Part shown: positions 44,586 through 53,650 of the stretch, piece after piece
Numbering within the stretch: position 1 is the stretch's first letter
How the letters are laid out: each line of letters begins with the position of its first letter
Assembly (NCBI GenBank): GCA_947497455.1
Contig: CANMGU010000002.1
Location: 260,501 to 324,500, forward strand
Length of the DNA stretch: 64,000 nucleotides
DNA from: an uncultured Sphingomonadaceae bacterium
Lineage (GTDB): Bacteria; Pseudomonadota; Alphaproteobacteria; Sphingomonadales; Sphingomonadaceae
Direction: 5' to 3'
The notes under the pieces: model-generated
The model's input: the letters and a program-made list of their open reading frames with translations, nothing else
The model's database searches: none
What the model was told of the DNA's origin: nothing
Position numbers and translations under genes: made by a program

Positions 44586-45509
44586 ATGCCTACTTTACGT
44601 CAATTCCAATATCTTGTTGCCGTTGCCGATCATCGACATTTTGGCCGCGCAGCGCAGGCCGCTGGCGCTTCGCAACCGACCTTGAGCCATCAGTTGCGTG
44701 CATTGGAAGCACGGCTAGGCGTGACGCTGGTCGAGCGTCGCACGCATGGAGCAGAATTGTCTCCGATAGGCCGCGAGATAGCCGAGCGCGCGCGTCGGGT
44801 GCTGGTACAGGTCAAGGACATTCGGGACCTTGCGGAGCGAGCCAGCGAGAGTCTGGCCGGTACGTTACGCTTCGGCGTATCCCCCACTCTTGGCCCCTAT
44901 CTGATGCCTCCAGTGATCGCCGCATTACACCGTGCGCAGCCGGACCTGCGCTTTTATATGCGAGAGGGTATTCCCGACCTGCAGGCCATGGAACTGGTCA
45001 AAGGGTCTATCGACATGTTGCTGGGCCCGTTGCCGATTGAGGGCGAAAACCTGACCATCGAACCCTTGTTCCGAGAGCCTTTAATGCTGGTTGCGCCGCC
45101 GGATCATCCGCTGGCTACCCAGAGCAAGATTTCGAAAGATGATCTTTATGGCGCGCCGGTTCTCAGTCTCGATCGCCGTCATCATCTGCACCGCGACGTC
45201 GCTGAACAATGCCGCCTGCATGGCATGCACCTGCTGCAGGATTATGAAGGCACCAGTCTGGACAGCGTTCGTCAGATGGTGGCATCCGGCCTTGGTCTGG
45301 GTATTTTACCGGCCCTTTATGTGCGTTCTGAACTCGCTCATGGCGGTGATATCGCCTTGCTCGCGGTGGATGGATGGGCTGCATCGCGCAGTATCGGCAT
45401 CGCCTGGCGCAGTGGCGCAGGTTTTGCCAACGAATATATGTCCGTTGCCCAAAAAGTCGCCGATGAAGCCAAGATTCTGCTTAGCGATGTGGTGAACCAG
45501 GCGGGTTAA
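44586..45509 (+). CDS. OxyR-like LysR family regulator lacking the peroxidatic cysteine
   Basis: A 307-residue LysR-type regulator: winged HTH TLRQFQYLVAVADHRHFGRAAQAAGASQPTLSHQLRALEARLG and an effector domain close to OxyR (TSLDSVRQMVASGLGLGILPALYV). In E. coli OxyR, C199 and C208 are eight residues apart (GHCLRDQA...FC). Here the matching stretch is RHHLHRDVAEQC: the first position is H200 and only C209 remains, so the disulphide switch cannot form. Its stop overlaps the aat start (TAATG). Confidence 0.88.
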   Translation: MPTLRQFQYLVAVADHRHFGRAAQAAGASQPTLSHQLRALEARLGVTLVERRTHGAELSPIGREIAERARRVLVQVKDIRDLAERASESLAGTLRFGVSPTLGPYLMPPVIAALHRAQPDLRFYMREGIPDLQAMELVKGSIDMLLGPLPIEGENLTIEPLFREPLMLVAPPDHPLATQSKISKDDLYGAPVLSLDRRHHLHRDVAEQCRLHGMHLLQDYEGTSLDSVRQMVASGLGLGILPALYVRSELAHGGDIALLAVDGWAASRSIGIAWRSGAGFANEYMSVAQKVADEAKILLSDVVNQAG

Positions 45510-46390
45510 TGGCAATAAACATTGAATTGCTTCTGAAAGCCTATGCTTCCGGCATTTTCCCGATGGCTGACGCGCGGGATGATCCGGAGACATTCTGGGT
45601 GGAGCCGAAAACAAGGGCGGTTATACCGCTTGACGGTTTTCGTATGTCACGATCCTTGCGCAAAACCATCCGATCAGACCGCTTTCATGTGACCGCTGAC
45701 ACCGCCTTTGCCGATGTTATTGCCATTTGCGCCGAATCTGCAAGTGATCGTCAGGAAACATGGATCAATGCAGACATTGAAAACGCTTTTTGCGCCCTAC
45801 ACGAACTGGGCCGGGCACATAGCGTGGAATGCTGGTCTGTCACGGACAATGGTAACAAAGAGCTAGTCGGCGGACTTTATGGCCTGGTTATTGGAGGCGC
45901 TTTTTGTGGTGAAAGCATGTTTTCCAGAGCCCGTGATGCGTCCAAAGTTGCTCTCGCATGGCTAGTTGCGCGGCTGATTGTGGGCCGATTCAAGTTGCTG
46001 GATTGTCAATTTATGACTGATCATTTGGCATCGCTAGGTGCCGTCGAAATCAGTCAAGCCGAATATCTTGAGCAACTCCGACTTGCACAGGATTATCCTT
46101 CATCCGCATTTTCTGCGATCAAATCTCCGATGAGGTCTGATGGCTCCGGGGCCGGTTCGGGCACCGGCAGTGGAGCAGTCTCCGGAACAGGAACAACGGG
46201 AGCCGGAACCGGTGCAACAGGTTCTGCTGCTGCATCAGCCTCGCTCTCCGCACCATCATTTGCCACGCTGGATGTGCTATTAGCATCATTGGACGACGAA
46301 GCACGCGGAGCGGTCGGATTGGCTGCATCTGAAGGCGGGCTTTCTTCACCCGGGAAGCTCATCGCACAACTTTTGACCCAGACATCATAG
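45509..46390 (+). CDS. aat: Leucyl/phenylalanyl-tRNA-protein transferase with unusual C-terminal tail
   Basis: Adds Leu or Phe from tRNA to N-terminal Arg/Lys, making N-degrons for ClpS/ClpAP. The enzyme core spans about residues 1-200: LLLKAYASGIFPMADARDDPETFWVEP, WINADIENAFCALHELGRAHSVECW, VGGLYGLVIGGAFCGESMFSRARDASKVALAWLVARL, LLDCQFMTDHLASLGAVEISQAEYLEQL. From about residue 205 the frame continues in a Gly/Ala/Ser-rich tail to 293 that lies entirely antisense to the DUF2155 gene. The tail has no family counterpart. It may be read but is likely a product of stop-codon loss. Confidence 0.92.
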   Translation: MAINIELLLKAYASGIFPMADARDDPETFWVEPKTRAVIPLDGFRMSRSLRKTIRSDRFHVTADTAFADVIAICAESASDRQETWINADIENAFCALHELGRAHSVECWSVTDNGNKELVGGLYGLVIGGAFCGESMFSRARDASKVALAWLVARLIVGRFKLLDCQFMTDHLASLGAVEISQAEYLEQLRLAQDYPSSAFSAIKSPMRSDGSGAGSGTGSGAVSGTGTTGAGTGATGSAAASASLSAPSFATLDVLLASLDDEARGAVGLAASEGGLSSPGKLIAQLLTQTS

Positions 46391-46884
46391 ATCGGATGTT
46401 CAACCACGTTGAGCGAGGGTGATTCGCGAAATAACCAGCCGGAAAAAACCTTACGCCAATTATCATCGCCCCCTCTGGTCGCCGGACGATCATTGACCAA
46501 AAGCTGAACAAAAGCCCCTTGCTCCGGAGTCAGCTCCCAAGGGGCAGTGCGTTCGCAAGCACGGAGGCGAACAATGGCGCGGCCAATACGAACCGACTGA
46601 CCCGGTTTCAATTCAAGGTCGCGAGTTAAACCATTGCGCTTGTTCAAAAAACCGAGAGTCGCCACCCGTTCTGCCATAGGCGTCCCGATCTGCTCAGTCA
46701 CAGGTTGAACAAGTTCGTCATCGTCCGTGGCAGCCAGTTCTGCTTTTTCGGCAGGCTGACCTGTATTTTCATCATCAGTGCCATCGCTGCTGAATAGTCC
46801 ACAACCGGACAACAACAAAGCGCCTGCGATAGCCGGTAACAACCGGGTCTTAGAGGATAAGAGAGATCTGCGTAGCGCGATCAT
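46093..46884 (-). CDS. DUF2155 domain lipoprotein
   Basis: A 263-residue exported protein. The signal ends LLLSGC (C28), a lipobox. Residues about 76-173 form the DUF2155 domain (IVRLRACERTAPWELTPEQGAFVQLL; VFSGWLFRESPSLNVVEHPIYDVWVKSC, with two conserved cysteines). The C-terminal 90 residues are Ser/Ala/Pro/Glu-rich and low complexity. Its ATG overlaps the stop of the NDUFA12 gene (ATGA). The neighbourhood aat-DUF2155-NDUFA12 is conserved in sphingomonads, from memory. The 3' 298 bases overlap aat in antisense. Confidence 0.88.
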   Translation of the reverse strand: MIALRRSLLSSKTRLLPAIAGALLLSGCGLFSSDGTDDENTGQPAEKAELAATDDDELVQPVTEQIGTPMAERVATLGFLNKRNGLTRDLELKPGQSVRIGRAIVRLRACERTAPWELTPEQGAFVQLLVNDRPATRGGDDNWRKVFSGWLFRESPSLNVVEHPIYDVWVKSCAMSFPGEESPPSDAANPTAPRASSSNDANSTSSVANDGAESEADAAAEPVAPVPAPVVPVPETAPLPVPEPAPEPSDLIGDLIAENADEG

Positions 46885-47282
46885 TCGGCCTCGGCCGGGT
46901 TCCATGGCTCATAGTCCCCAGTGGCTGCCGCCCGCACACCGCCTGCTTCCAAAGCACCAGCAGGACGATAGGCTTCTGCGGTACCAGTTAAATTACCGGT
47001 TGGCTCTTTTTCCCAGATGCGCGGTTGCGGCAAATGGCTTTGTGGAATCTCGTCATAGCTTTTGTGCAGCCAGCCGTGCCATTCGGGTGGCACCAAGCTA
47101 GCATCATTGGCACCCGAATAGATTACCCAGCGCTTGTCGCCATCTTTGGCAATATTCTTGGTCTGATAATATTTATTGCCAAAAACATCTTCGCCAACTG
47201 ACTTGCCCTTGCGCGCGCTGAACAATGCAGTGCCGATGGTTGCACCACTCCACCATGTAAAGATTTTGCCTAATATTCCCAT
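46881..47282 (-). CDS. NADH:ubiquinone oxidoreductase subunit NDUFA12
   Basis: A 133-residue accessory subunit of alphaproteobacterial complex I: MGILGKIFTWWSGATIGTALFSARKGKSVGEDVFGNKYYQTK, then RRW-type segment RWVIYSGANDASLVPPEWHGWLHKSYDEIP and a C-terminal EPWNPAEAE. The same subunit occurs in mitochondria. It is translationally coupled to the DUF2155 gene. Confidence 0.96.
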   Translation of the reverse strand: MGILGKIFTWWSGATIGTALFSARKGKSVGEDVFGNKYYQTKNIAKDGDKRWVIYSGANDASLVPPEWHGWLHKSYDEIPQSHLPQPRIWEKEPTGNLTGTAEAYRPAGALEAGGVRAAATGDYEPWNPAEAE

Positions 47283-47363
47283 GGGAGACCGCTTAGCGGC
47301 ACGAGTGGGGGGTTCGCAATTAAAAAATGCGCTGGGATCACAGCGGCAGCGCCATACCTCGGT

Positions 47364-47882
47364 TCAATCTTGCCATTCCACTTTGTCGCCGGGCACGATA
47401 CCCAGTTCGGCGGCCCGTCCGCCAGCCAGTTCCAGAACAGCTGCAACCGGCTCGCCAGATTCAACTGGGTCCAGTGAGTATGGCGTGGTGTTCGCTGCGA
47501 TAGACTCAATGGTGCCGTCGGTTCGGATGAAGATGATATCGAGGGGAATCACCGTATTTTTCATCCAGAAACTCGCCATGCGTGTCTCCTTCAAAGGAAA
47601 AATCATACCCTTATCAGGCGCCAAGTCCTTACGAAACATTAGGCCGCGAGCCTGTTCTTGAACGGTACCGGCGAGTTCGACTGTGAAGACATGTGACTGC
47701 CCGGCGGAAGATATAGTTAGCGGTATCAGCCGGAGACCGGCTTCCGAAAGCGTGCCGTCTTTCTGCTGCTCCGCCTGCGGTGATTTGTTGTCCCTATCGC
47801 CAGCCTGCACAGAACATCCTGTCGCTCCAGCTAAAACCAAAAGCATGACGGGCACAATCGCCTGTTTGAAATATCCGATCAT
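47364..47882 (-). CDS. DUF192 domain lipoprotein
   Basis: A 172-residue exported protein: MIGYFKQAIVPVMLLVLAGATGC gives a lipoprotein signal, and the DUF192 core follows: VFTVELAGTVQEQARGLMFRKDLAPDKGMIFPLKETRMASFWMKNTVIPLDIIFI. ATG 47882 is used since it begins the signal; a frame open to 48041 overlaps the cold-shock gene. It lies 13 bp downstream of that gene. Function of DUF192 is unknown. Confidence 0.88.
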   Translation of the reverse strand: MIGYFKQAIVPVMLLVLAGATGCSVQAGDRDNKSPQAEQQKDGTLSEAGLRLIPLTISSAGQSHVFTVELAGTVQEQARGLMFRKDLAPDKGMIFPLKETRMASFWMKNTVIPLDIIFIRTDGTIESIAANTTPYSLDPVESGEPVAAVLELAGGRAAELGIVPGDKVEWQD

Positions 47883-47895
47883 GGGAAAATAGCCG

Positions 47896-48561
47896 TTACC
47901 CGACAGCTTGTGAACAACTGATCTGCACCGCCATATGCCCACGGTCACCGGCATCAATGCGCGCCAACAAGTGTTGTCCGGGCATGATTTCGCCGATCCC
48001 GGCATTGCGCAGCGTTTCCATATGGACAAAAATATCGCCATCTACGCCATCTACGATCAGAAAACCGTAACCCTTGGCGCGATTAAACCATTTTACTTCG
48101 GCCTCAACAAAAGCGGTCTCGTCATCCACAACATGAATGGCCTTGCGCTGCGCTTCAGGTGCAGGCCGATGGACCAGCTGCTCGCAATTGGATTCATCTA
48201 TATCGAGAATTTTTGTCGCTTGCAGTCCTTTGGCGGCATCAACATATTCGCAGGTTACCAGCGCCATCTCTGGAAGATCACGGCGGCCCAGTGGTTCCAA
48301 AACCGTCCAGTGCACCAATATGTCCTGGCCCGGCTTTAAAGCGCCCTTATCATCTTGTTCTAGATCGGGGATAATGAATCCAAAACCGCGATGGGAGTCG
48401 AACCATTTCACATGTCCTGTGGTTTTCAAAATGGAGGCTGCCGCCAATTCTCCGTCGGTTCTATCATCGCCCGAACGTTCGCCAACTACGCGATCACTGG
48501 TCAAATCATCGCCGGCCGAACCATCTTCAGCCCTGGCGGGGTCCGCATATAAACTTGCCAC
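47896..48561 (-). CDS. Double cold-shock-domain protein
   Basis: A 221-residue protein with two CSD folds: residues about 47-116 ([20 protein letters not shown]) and about 152-217 ([31 protein letters not shown]). RNP1-like KGYGF and RNP2-like DIFVH are intact in the second; the first has RGFGF and DILVH. An acidic N-terminal tail precedes. Double-CSD proteins are usual in alphaproteobacteria and bind single-stranded RNA/DNA. It is followed at 13 bp by the DUF192 gene. Confidence 0.93.
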   Translation of the reverse strand: MASLYADPARAEDGSAGDDLTSDRVVGERSGDDRTDGELAAASILKTTGHVKWFDSHRGFGFIIPDLEQDDKGALKPGQDILVHWTVLEPLGRRDLPEMALVTCEYVDAAKGLQATKILDIDESNCEQLVHRPAPEAQRKAIHVVDDETAFVEAEVKWFNRAKGYGFLIVDGVDGDIFVHMETLRNAGIGEIMPGQHLLARIDAGDRGHMAVQISCSQAVG

Positions 48562-48697
48562 AACACATCTCCGAAGCCACTATTCGAATCAAAAATCCCG
48601 TAAGCCAAAAGACTCGAACAGGAATTTTATAGCATAATAATTGTAAACTGGCGATTCCTGTTGTTATCAAAATGATTTAGCACAAGTAATCGATTGG

Positions 48698-49231
48698 CTA
48701 AGACTCTATTTCGACCTCTTCCCCCGGCTTGGCAAAAACAAAACGTGAAGCGATATCAAAGTCGTGCCCTGCTCTTAAAAATGCCTGCAGCTGCTTGCGG
48801 CATTTGTCCTGGTCCGCTTGCTGTTGCGCAAACGGGCCAATGGATTTCTTCCGCGCATAGGTAAAGGCTGCATCCCATTTTCTATCCTCACTAAGGTCGA
48901 GCGCTTGCCGATCATCACCTTCTTCAATACCCGCTTGATATAAAGCTTGTGAGACACGGCGTTTGCCGTAGCCCCGACTGATCAGGCCGGCCGCTCGGTT
49001 TTTGGCGAAAAGCGCATCATCAATATAACCAAGCTCAGCAAAGCGCTCAACCATGGATTCGACGTCCGCCGGCCGGTCACCGGACCAGTCACGCTCACGT
49101 AATTTACGGAAAAGATAGGATTTTAATTTGTGCCGCGTGGTTGCATATCGGCTGACATAGCGCAGGCCCAGCTCTTGCAAGCTATTTTGATCCAACGCTT
49201 TACCGCTATTTTTCAACGCTTCACCTCTCAT
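48698..49231 (-). CDS. recX: Regulatory protein RecX
   Basis: RecA modulator of about 177 residues made of three-helix RecX repeats: LGLRYVSRYATTRHKLKSYLFRKLRERDW, VESMVERFAELGYIDDALFAKNRAAGLISRGYGKRRVSQALYQAGIEE. No recA lies beside it in this window. ATG 49231 is assumed; GTG 49258 would add nine residues, and neither has a clear ribosome binding site. Confidence 0.85.
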   Translation of the reverse strand: MRGEALKNSGKALDQNSLQELGLRYVSRYATTRHKLKSYLFRKLRERDWSGDRPADVESMVERFAELGYIDDALFAKNRAAGLISRGYGKRRVSQALYQAGIEEGDDRQALDLSEDRKWDAAFTYARKKSIGPFAQQQADQDKCRKQLQAFLRAGHDFDIASRFVFAKPGEEVEIES

Positions 49232-49402
49232 AAAGAACCGCTGCCCTTTTTGTGCCACAGTAGAGCCGAAATTTAAACGCCACTGGACAGCAATAGGATT
49301 TGAATAGGGTTATTTCAGCTGATTAACATTCAAAATTTGGCTGAATTTCTGAGAAAATGACGATTTGTAAGAAGGCTGGACCTTCTGGAAAATGGATTTT
49401 GT

Positions 49403-51133
49403 ATGACTGAGCTGACACCAACCCCAACTGCCGATAGTCTTCCGCGCCGGTTTGCCGACTTTGAAACCGTCGGCGAAGCGCTTGATTACGCGGCACAAGG
49501 GCAAAGAGGCTTTAACTTTCACGACGCCCGTGCATCGCTTGTGCGAGTTTATCCTTTTAAAGAGCTGCAAAGCGATGCCATGGCCGCCGCACGCCGCCTG
49601 ATCGGATCGGGGGTCAAGCCGGGCGATCGGATCGCACTCATCGCAGACACAGAACCGCAATTTTGCGCATTGTTTTTCGGTGCAATTTACGCTGGTGCAT
49701 GGCCGGTACCGCTACCATTGCCAACATCCTTTGGCGGCAAGGAAAGCTATATCGATCAGATAGGCGTCCAGCTTGATAGCTGCGATCCGGCCATATTGCT
49801 CTTTCCTGACGAAATTGAAGAACTCGCGGCGGCCGCGGGTCAATCGCGCAATATACCTGTATCTGGTTGGGATAAATTTGCGGAAAAGGATGTCCCGGAC
49901 TGCGAGCTGCCGCAAGCCAAGAGCAGCGATATTGCCTATCTGCAATATTCCAGTGGATCGACCCGCTTTCCTCATGGCGTCGCCGTATCGCACAAGGCGC
50001 TGCTGCATAATGTCGGATCACATTCGCACGGTATGAATGTCAGCGAAGAGGACCGCTGTGTGTCCTGGCTGCCTTTTTATCACGATATGGGGCTTGTGGG
50101 CTGTTTCATTTCAATGGTGTGCAACCAGGTTTCGACCGATTATCTGAAAACCTCCGATTTCGCTCGTCGGCCCTTGTCATGGTTGGACCTGATTTCACGC
50201 AATCCCGGTACATCTTGCAGTTTCTCGCCGACATTCGGCTATGAAATATGTGCACGCCGGATCGGTAGCCAGTCCAATGTCGCCGAACGTTTTGACCTTT
50301 CACGCTGGCGACTGGCTGGTAACGGCGCAGACATGATCCGCCCCGACGTGATGCAGCGATTTACCGACGCGTTTGCACCGGCTCAATTTGATGCGAAAGC
50401 CTTTTTGCCCAGCTACGGTCTGGCAGAAGCGACATTGGCCGTAACTATAATGCCGCCAGGCGAAGGCATGGAAGTCGAACTGGTTGAAGAAACAGAACTG
50501 GCGGGTGAAAAGCAGGCTGATGGTAGTCGCCCCAAACGTTATCGTGCGATTGTCAATTGCGGCAAACCGGTGCGGGATACGGTGCTCGAAATTCGCGAGG
50601 AAGATGGCAGCGTCTTGCCAGAAAAAGCCGTGGGTAAAGTATGGATGAAAAGTCCGTCCGTTATGGAATGCTATTACCGTGATCAGGAAGCCACCGATGC
50701 TTGTCTGGTCGATGGATGGCTCGACACCGGAGATATGGGCTATCTGTCAGAAGGCTATCTCTACATTGTGGGCCGCGCCAAAGATATGATCATTATCAAC
50801 GGTAAAAACCACTGGCCGCAGGATATTGAATGGGCCGTGGAACAATTGCCCGGATTTAAAGCCGGCGATATTGCCGCTTTTGCAATCACTACGCCCGGCG
50901 GAGACGAGACGCCGGCCGTGCTGGTCCAGTGCCGTACGTCCGACGAGATTGAGCGATTGCGTCTGCGTGACGAGATCCGCGAAAAGGTTCGTGCAATTAC
51001 CGGGATGAATTGTGTCATCGAACTGGTGCCACCGCGGACATTGCCACGTACCAGCTCTGGCAAGCTCAGCCGAGCCAAGGCGCGCAACCTTTATCTCTCC
51101 GGTGATATCCAGCCCTACGATGTTGCGGCATAA
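49403..51133 (+). CDS. Fatty acyl-AMP ligase (FAAL-type)
   Basis: An adenylate-forming enzyme of 576 residues. Seen: YLQYSSGSTRFPHGVAVSH (ATP-binding loop), SWLPFYHDMGLVGCF, FLPSYGLAEATLAVTI, DGWLDTGDMGYL, VGRAKDMIIINGKNHWPQDIEWAVE and the C-terminal lysine in RTSSGKLSRAKA. The PFYHDMGLVG and GKNHWPQDIE variants mark the FAAL group, which activates fatty acids as acyl-AMP and passes them to an acyl carrier protein or polyketide synthase. No carrier or synthase gene is adjacent, so its partner is elsewhere. Confidence 0.9.
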   Translation: MTELTPTPTADSLPRRFADFETVGEALDYAAQGQRGFNFHDARASLVRVYPFKELQSDAMAAARRLIGSGVKPGDRIALIADTEPQFCALFFGAIYAGAWPVPLPLPTSFGGKESYIDQIGVQLDSCDPAILLFPDEIEELAAAAGQSRNIPVSGWDKFAEKDVPDCELPQAKSSDIAYLQYSSGSTRFPHGVAVSHKALLHNVGSHSHGMNVSEEDRCVSWLPFYHDMGLVGCFISMVCNQVSTDYLKTSDFARRPLSWLDLISRNPGTSCSFSPTFGYEICARRIGSQSNVAERFDLSRWRLAGNGADMIRPDVMQRFTDAFAPAQFDAKAFLPSYGLAEATLAVTIMPPGEGMEVELVEETELAGEKQADGSRPKRYRAIVNCGKPVRDTVLEIREEDGSVLPEKAVGKVWMKSPSVMECYYRDQEATDACLVDGWLDTGDMGYLSEGYLYIVGRAKDMIIINGKNHWPQDIEWAVEQLPGFKAGDIAAFAITTPGGDETPAVLVQCRTSDEIERLRLRDEIREKVRAITGMNCVIELVPPRTLPRTSSGKLSRAKARNLYLSGDIQPYDVAA

Positions 51134-51229
51134 AATCAGCGACTAAAAGCGTTAATGCCGATTAACCACAAATCGAAAAAATAGGCGCATGCTTACTTTT
51201 CGATAAGACTTTCCGCGTAAGGGCAAAGC

Positions 51230-53602
51230 GTGGAAGAAAAACTGTCATCATCATCGGGCTTACCGCAAGAAATACCCGTAAGTGTTCTGCTGGGAATCGC
51301 CGACCCAGAGGGCATGGATTGGGGCCGTATCCGTGTGCTGCAATTTGAAGGCATGCATCAGAACGACTTCATCAAGATGATCGGATCCATAACCTGCGGC
51401 ATATTGGCCATTCAGTTTTGCATTGGCCAGGTGAATTGGTTGCTACTCGGCGCTTGGACACTCGCCCTGTTGGGTTTGTACATTTATAGCTACATCAAAT
51501 CCCGCAAGGATGCCGTATGGGAACGCAAGAGTATTTCCCGGCGCGAGAATATTAACGTCGTACTCACTTCGGCCGCCGGTGGGCTGTTATGGTCGGTGGC
51601 CATCATCCTGTTTGGCCCGTCGGGTGATCTCAATACTATGGTCGGCATATGGGCGCTGCTCTTATGCCTGATGGTTGGGTCGGCCATGTTGATGTCGGCT
51701 GTGCCGCTCGCAAGTATTATCTTCATCAGCATGTGTGGCCTATCGTCGGCGTTGGGCTGGTACTTAATCAACGGTTATCAGATGGCGATGGCCTCTGCTG
51801 CCATCGCGATGCTGTTAATCGCCTCCTGCCTGATGAACGGACGGTCGTTCGTCAATCGCAAGATTGCGGAAGCCAATTTGAATGAGAAGAAGGAGGTGGT
51901 CAGCCTTCTGTTGCGCGAATTTGAAGATACGGGCGCTGACTGGCTCTGGCAGACAGATACATCGCGCCGCCTTACACATGTTTCGCCACGCTTTGCGCAT
52001 GCTGTCGGTCGGACCGCAGACGATATTGAAGGGCGACCTTTCCTGCAATTGGTTGCCGGACAGGCCTGGGACTCGGGTAAATTCCCCCCTGCCCTGCATG
52101 AACTGGCGGAAAAGCTAAAGCGGCGCGACAGCTTCAGCAATATGCTGGTTCCTGTGATGATTAATGATGTCACCCGCTGGTGGGAAATTTCAGCATCTCC
52201 CAAGCTCGATGAGAATGGGATTTTTCATGGCTTTCGCGGTGTCGGATCAGATGTCACCGAACAGCGAGAATCTGCTGATAAAATCTCGCATATGGCACGC
52301 TTTGATACGCTGACAGGCTTACCCAACCGATTGCAATTGACCGAGACTTTGGGGAAAGCCCAGCAAGATTCCGACAAGTGGAACGGCCGTTGCGGCTTCA
52401 TGATGATCGATCTTGATCGCTTCAAAGCGGTTAATGATACATTGGGCCATCCGGTAGGCGACCGCCTGCTGGCACGCGTGTCCGAAAGACTGCGTTCAAT
52501 CATGACAGACAATGAGCTTTGCGGACGCCTGGGTGGAGACGAATTTGCGATTGTGATCAAAGATGCAAGCGATTCCCAATATATGGACATGCTTGGCCGA
52601 AAGATTATCGATACCTTGTCGCGCCCTTATGAGGTTGATCAGCACACTCTGTATATCGGTGCCAGTGTCGGGACAGCGATCGGTCCGCGGGACGGGCGTA
52701 CGGTTGAGATGCTAATGCGCAGTGCCGATTTGGCTCTCTACCGATCAAAGGATCAGGGCGGTGGAGCGCATAACCAATATGAACCAAAGCTTCACGTTCA
52801 TGCCGAAGAACGTCGGGTCATGGAAATTGCCCTGCGCAAAGCGCTTGATAATGACGAATTTTCGCTCAACTATCAGCCGGTCGTGAGTGCAGATACCGGC
52901 GGCGTATTGGGCTTCGAGGCTCTGTTACGTTGGACGAACCCGGAATTTGGCATTGTTTCGCCAGCAAAATTCGTTCCCCTTGCCGAGGATGCGCGGCTGA
53001 TTGTGCCGATTGGCGAATGGGTAATGCGCACTGCCTGTAAAGAAGCGATGAACTGGCCGACGGCGATCAAGGTAGCGGTCAACGTGTCCGCTGATCAACT
53101 GACGGATCCCAACTTCCTTGATATGGTTGTATCTGCGCTGCATGAGAGCCAATTGCCAGCCAACCGCCTGGAAATAGAAGTGACCGAGAGCATTTTCATG
53201 CGCGAGGGCACCGGCGCAACTCAGGTGCTCGATCAGATTATCGGACTGGGTATCAACCTGTCGCTAGACGATTTTGGCACGGGCTATTCATCGCTCGGCT
53301 ATCTGCGCAAAACACGTTTCTCAACCATTAAGGTAGACCGCAGCTTCGTTCAGGGTGCCGCCAAAAAAGTGCCCGAAAGCCTTGCGATTATCCGCGCTGT
53401 GGTGGCCATGGCAGATAGCCTAGGAATGTCGACCACCGCAGAAGGTGCGGAGACCGAAGAAGAGGTCAAGATGATCCAGAAGCTTGGCTGCAGCAAGATT
53501 CAGGGCTATTATTTTGGCCGGCCTATGGCACGGCATGACGCGCTGGATCTGTTCAAGGACTATAATCCAGACACAGGTTCGGTCGGTGAACGCGCCGCAT
53601 AG
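51230..53602 (+). CDS. Membrane-bound PAS-GGDEF-EAL c-di-GMP enzyme
   Basis: A 790-residue protein. The N-terminal 210 or so residues hold about six transmembrane helices; a PAS domain follows (ADWLWQTDTSRRLTHVSPRF, about 235-350). The GGDEF domain keeps GRLGGDEFAI but the product-inhibition site RxxD reads IMTD. The EAL domain is intact: FEALLRW, NVSADQ, LDDFGTGYSS, IKVDRSF, EGAE, QGYYFGRP. It should both make and degrade c-di-GMP, with the PAS/membrane part sensing. GTG 51230 is preceded by AAGGG. It follows FAAL by 97 bp. Confidence 0.93.
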   Translation: MEEKLSSSSGLPQEIPVSVLLGIADPEGMDWGRIRVLQFEGMHQNDFIKMIGSITCGILAIQFCIGQVNWLLLGAWTLALLGLYIYSYIKSRKDAVWERKSISRRENINVVLTSAAGGLLWSVAIILFGPSGDLNTMVGIWALLLCLMVGSAMLMSAVPLASIIFISMCGLSSALGWYLINGYQMAMASAAIAMLLIASCLMNGRSFVNRKIAEANLNEKKEVVSLLLREFEDTGADWLWQTDTSRRLTHVSPRFAHAVGRTADDIEGRPFLQLVAGQAWDSGKFPPALHELAEKLKRRDSFSNMLVPVMINDVTRWWEISASPKLDENGIFHGFRGVGSDVTEQRESADKISHMARFDTLTGLPNRLQLTETLGKAQQDSDKWNGRCGFMMIDLDRFKAVNDTLGHPVGDRLLARVSERLRSIMTDNELCGRLGGDEFAIVIKDASDSQYMDMLGRKIIDTLSRPYEVDQHTLYIGASVGTAIGPRDGRTVEMLMRSADLALYRSKDQGGGAHNQYEPKLHVHAEERRVMEIALRKALDNDEFSLNYQPVVSADTGGVLGFEALLRWTNPEFGIVSPAKFVPLAEDARLIVPIGEWVMRTACKEAMNWPTAIKVAVNVSADQLTDPNFLDMVVSALHESQLPANRLEIEVTESIFMREGTGATQVLDQIIGLGINLSLDDFGTGYSSLGYLRKTRFSTIKVDRSFVQGAAKKVPESLAIIRAVVAMADSLGMSTTAEGAETEEEVKMIQKLGCSKIQGYYFGRPMARHDALDLFKDYNPDTGSVGERAA

Positions 53603-53650
53603 GTGCAAGCAGGATCGCAAGACTGATGTTAAGGCCGAAAGTAAATAGGT

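Noticed and set aside
46093..46390. Treating the aat tail as a genuine extra domain
   Set aside because: The tail is low-complexity and exactly antisense to another coding region; no known fold is visible, so I report it as overlap instead.
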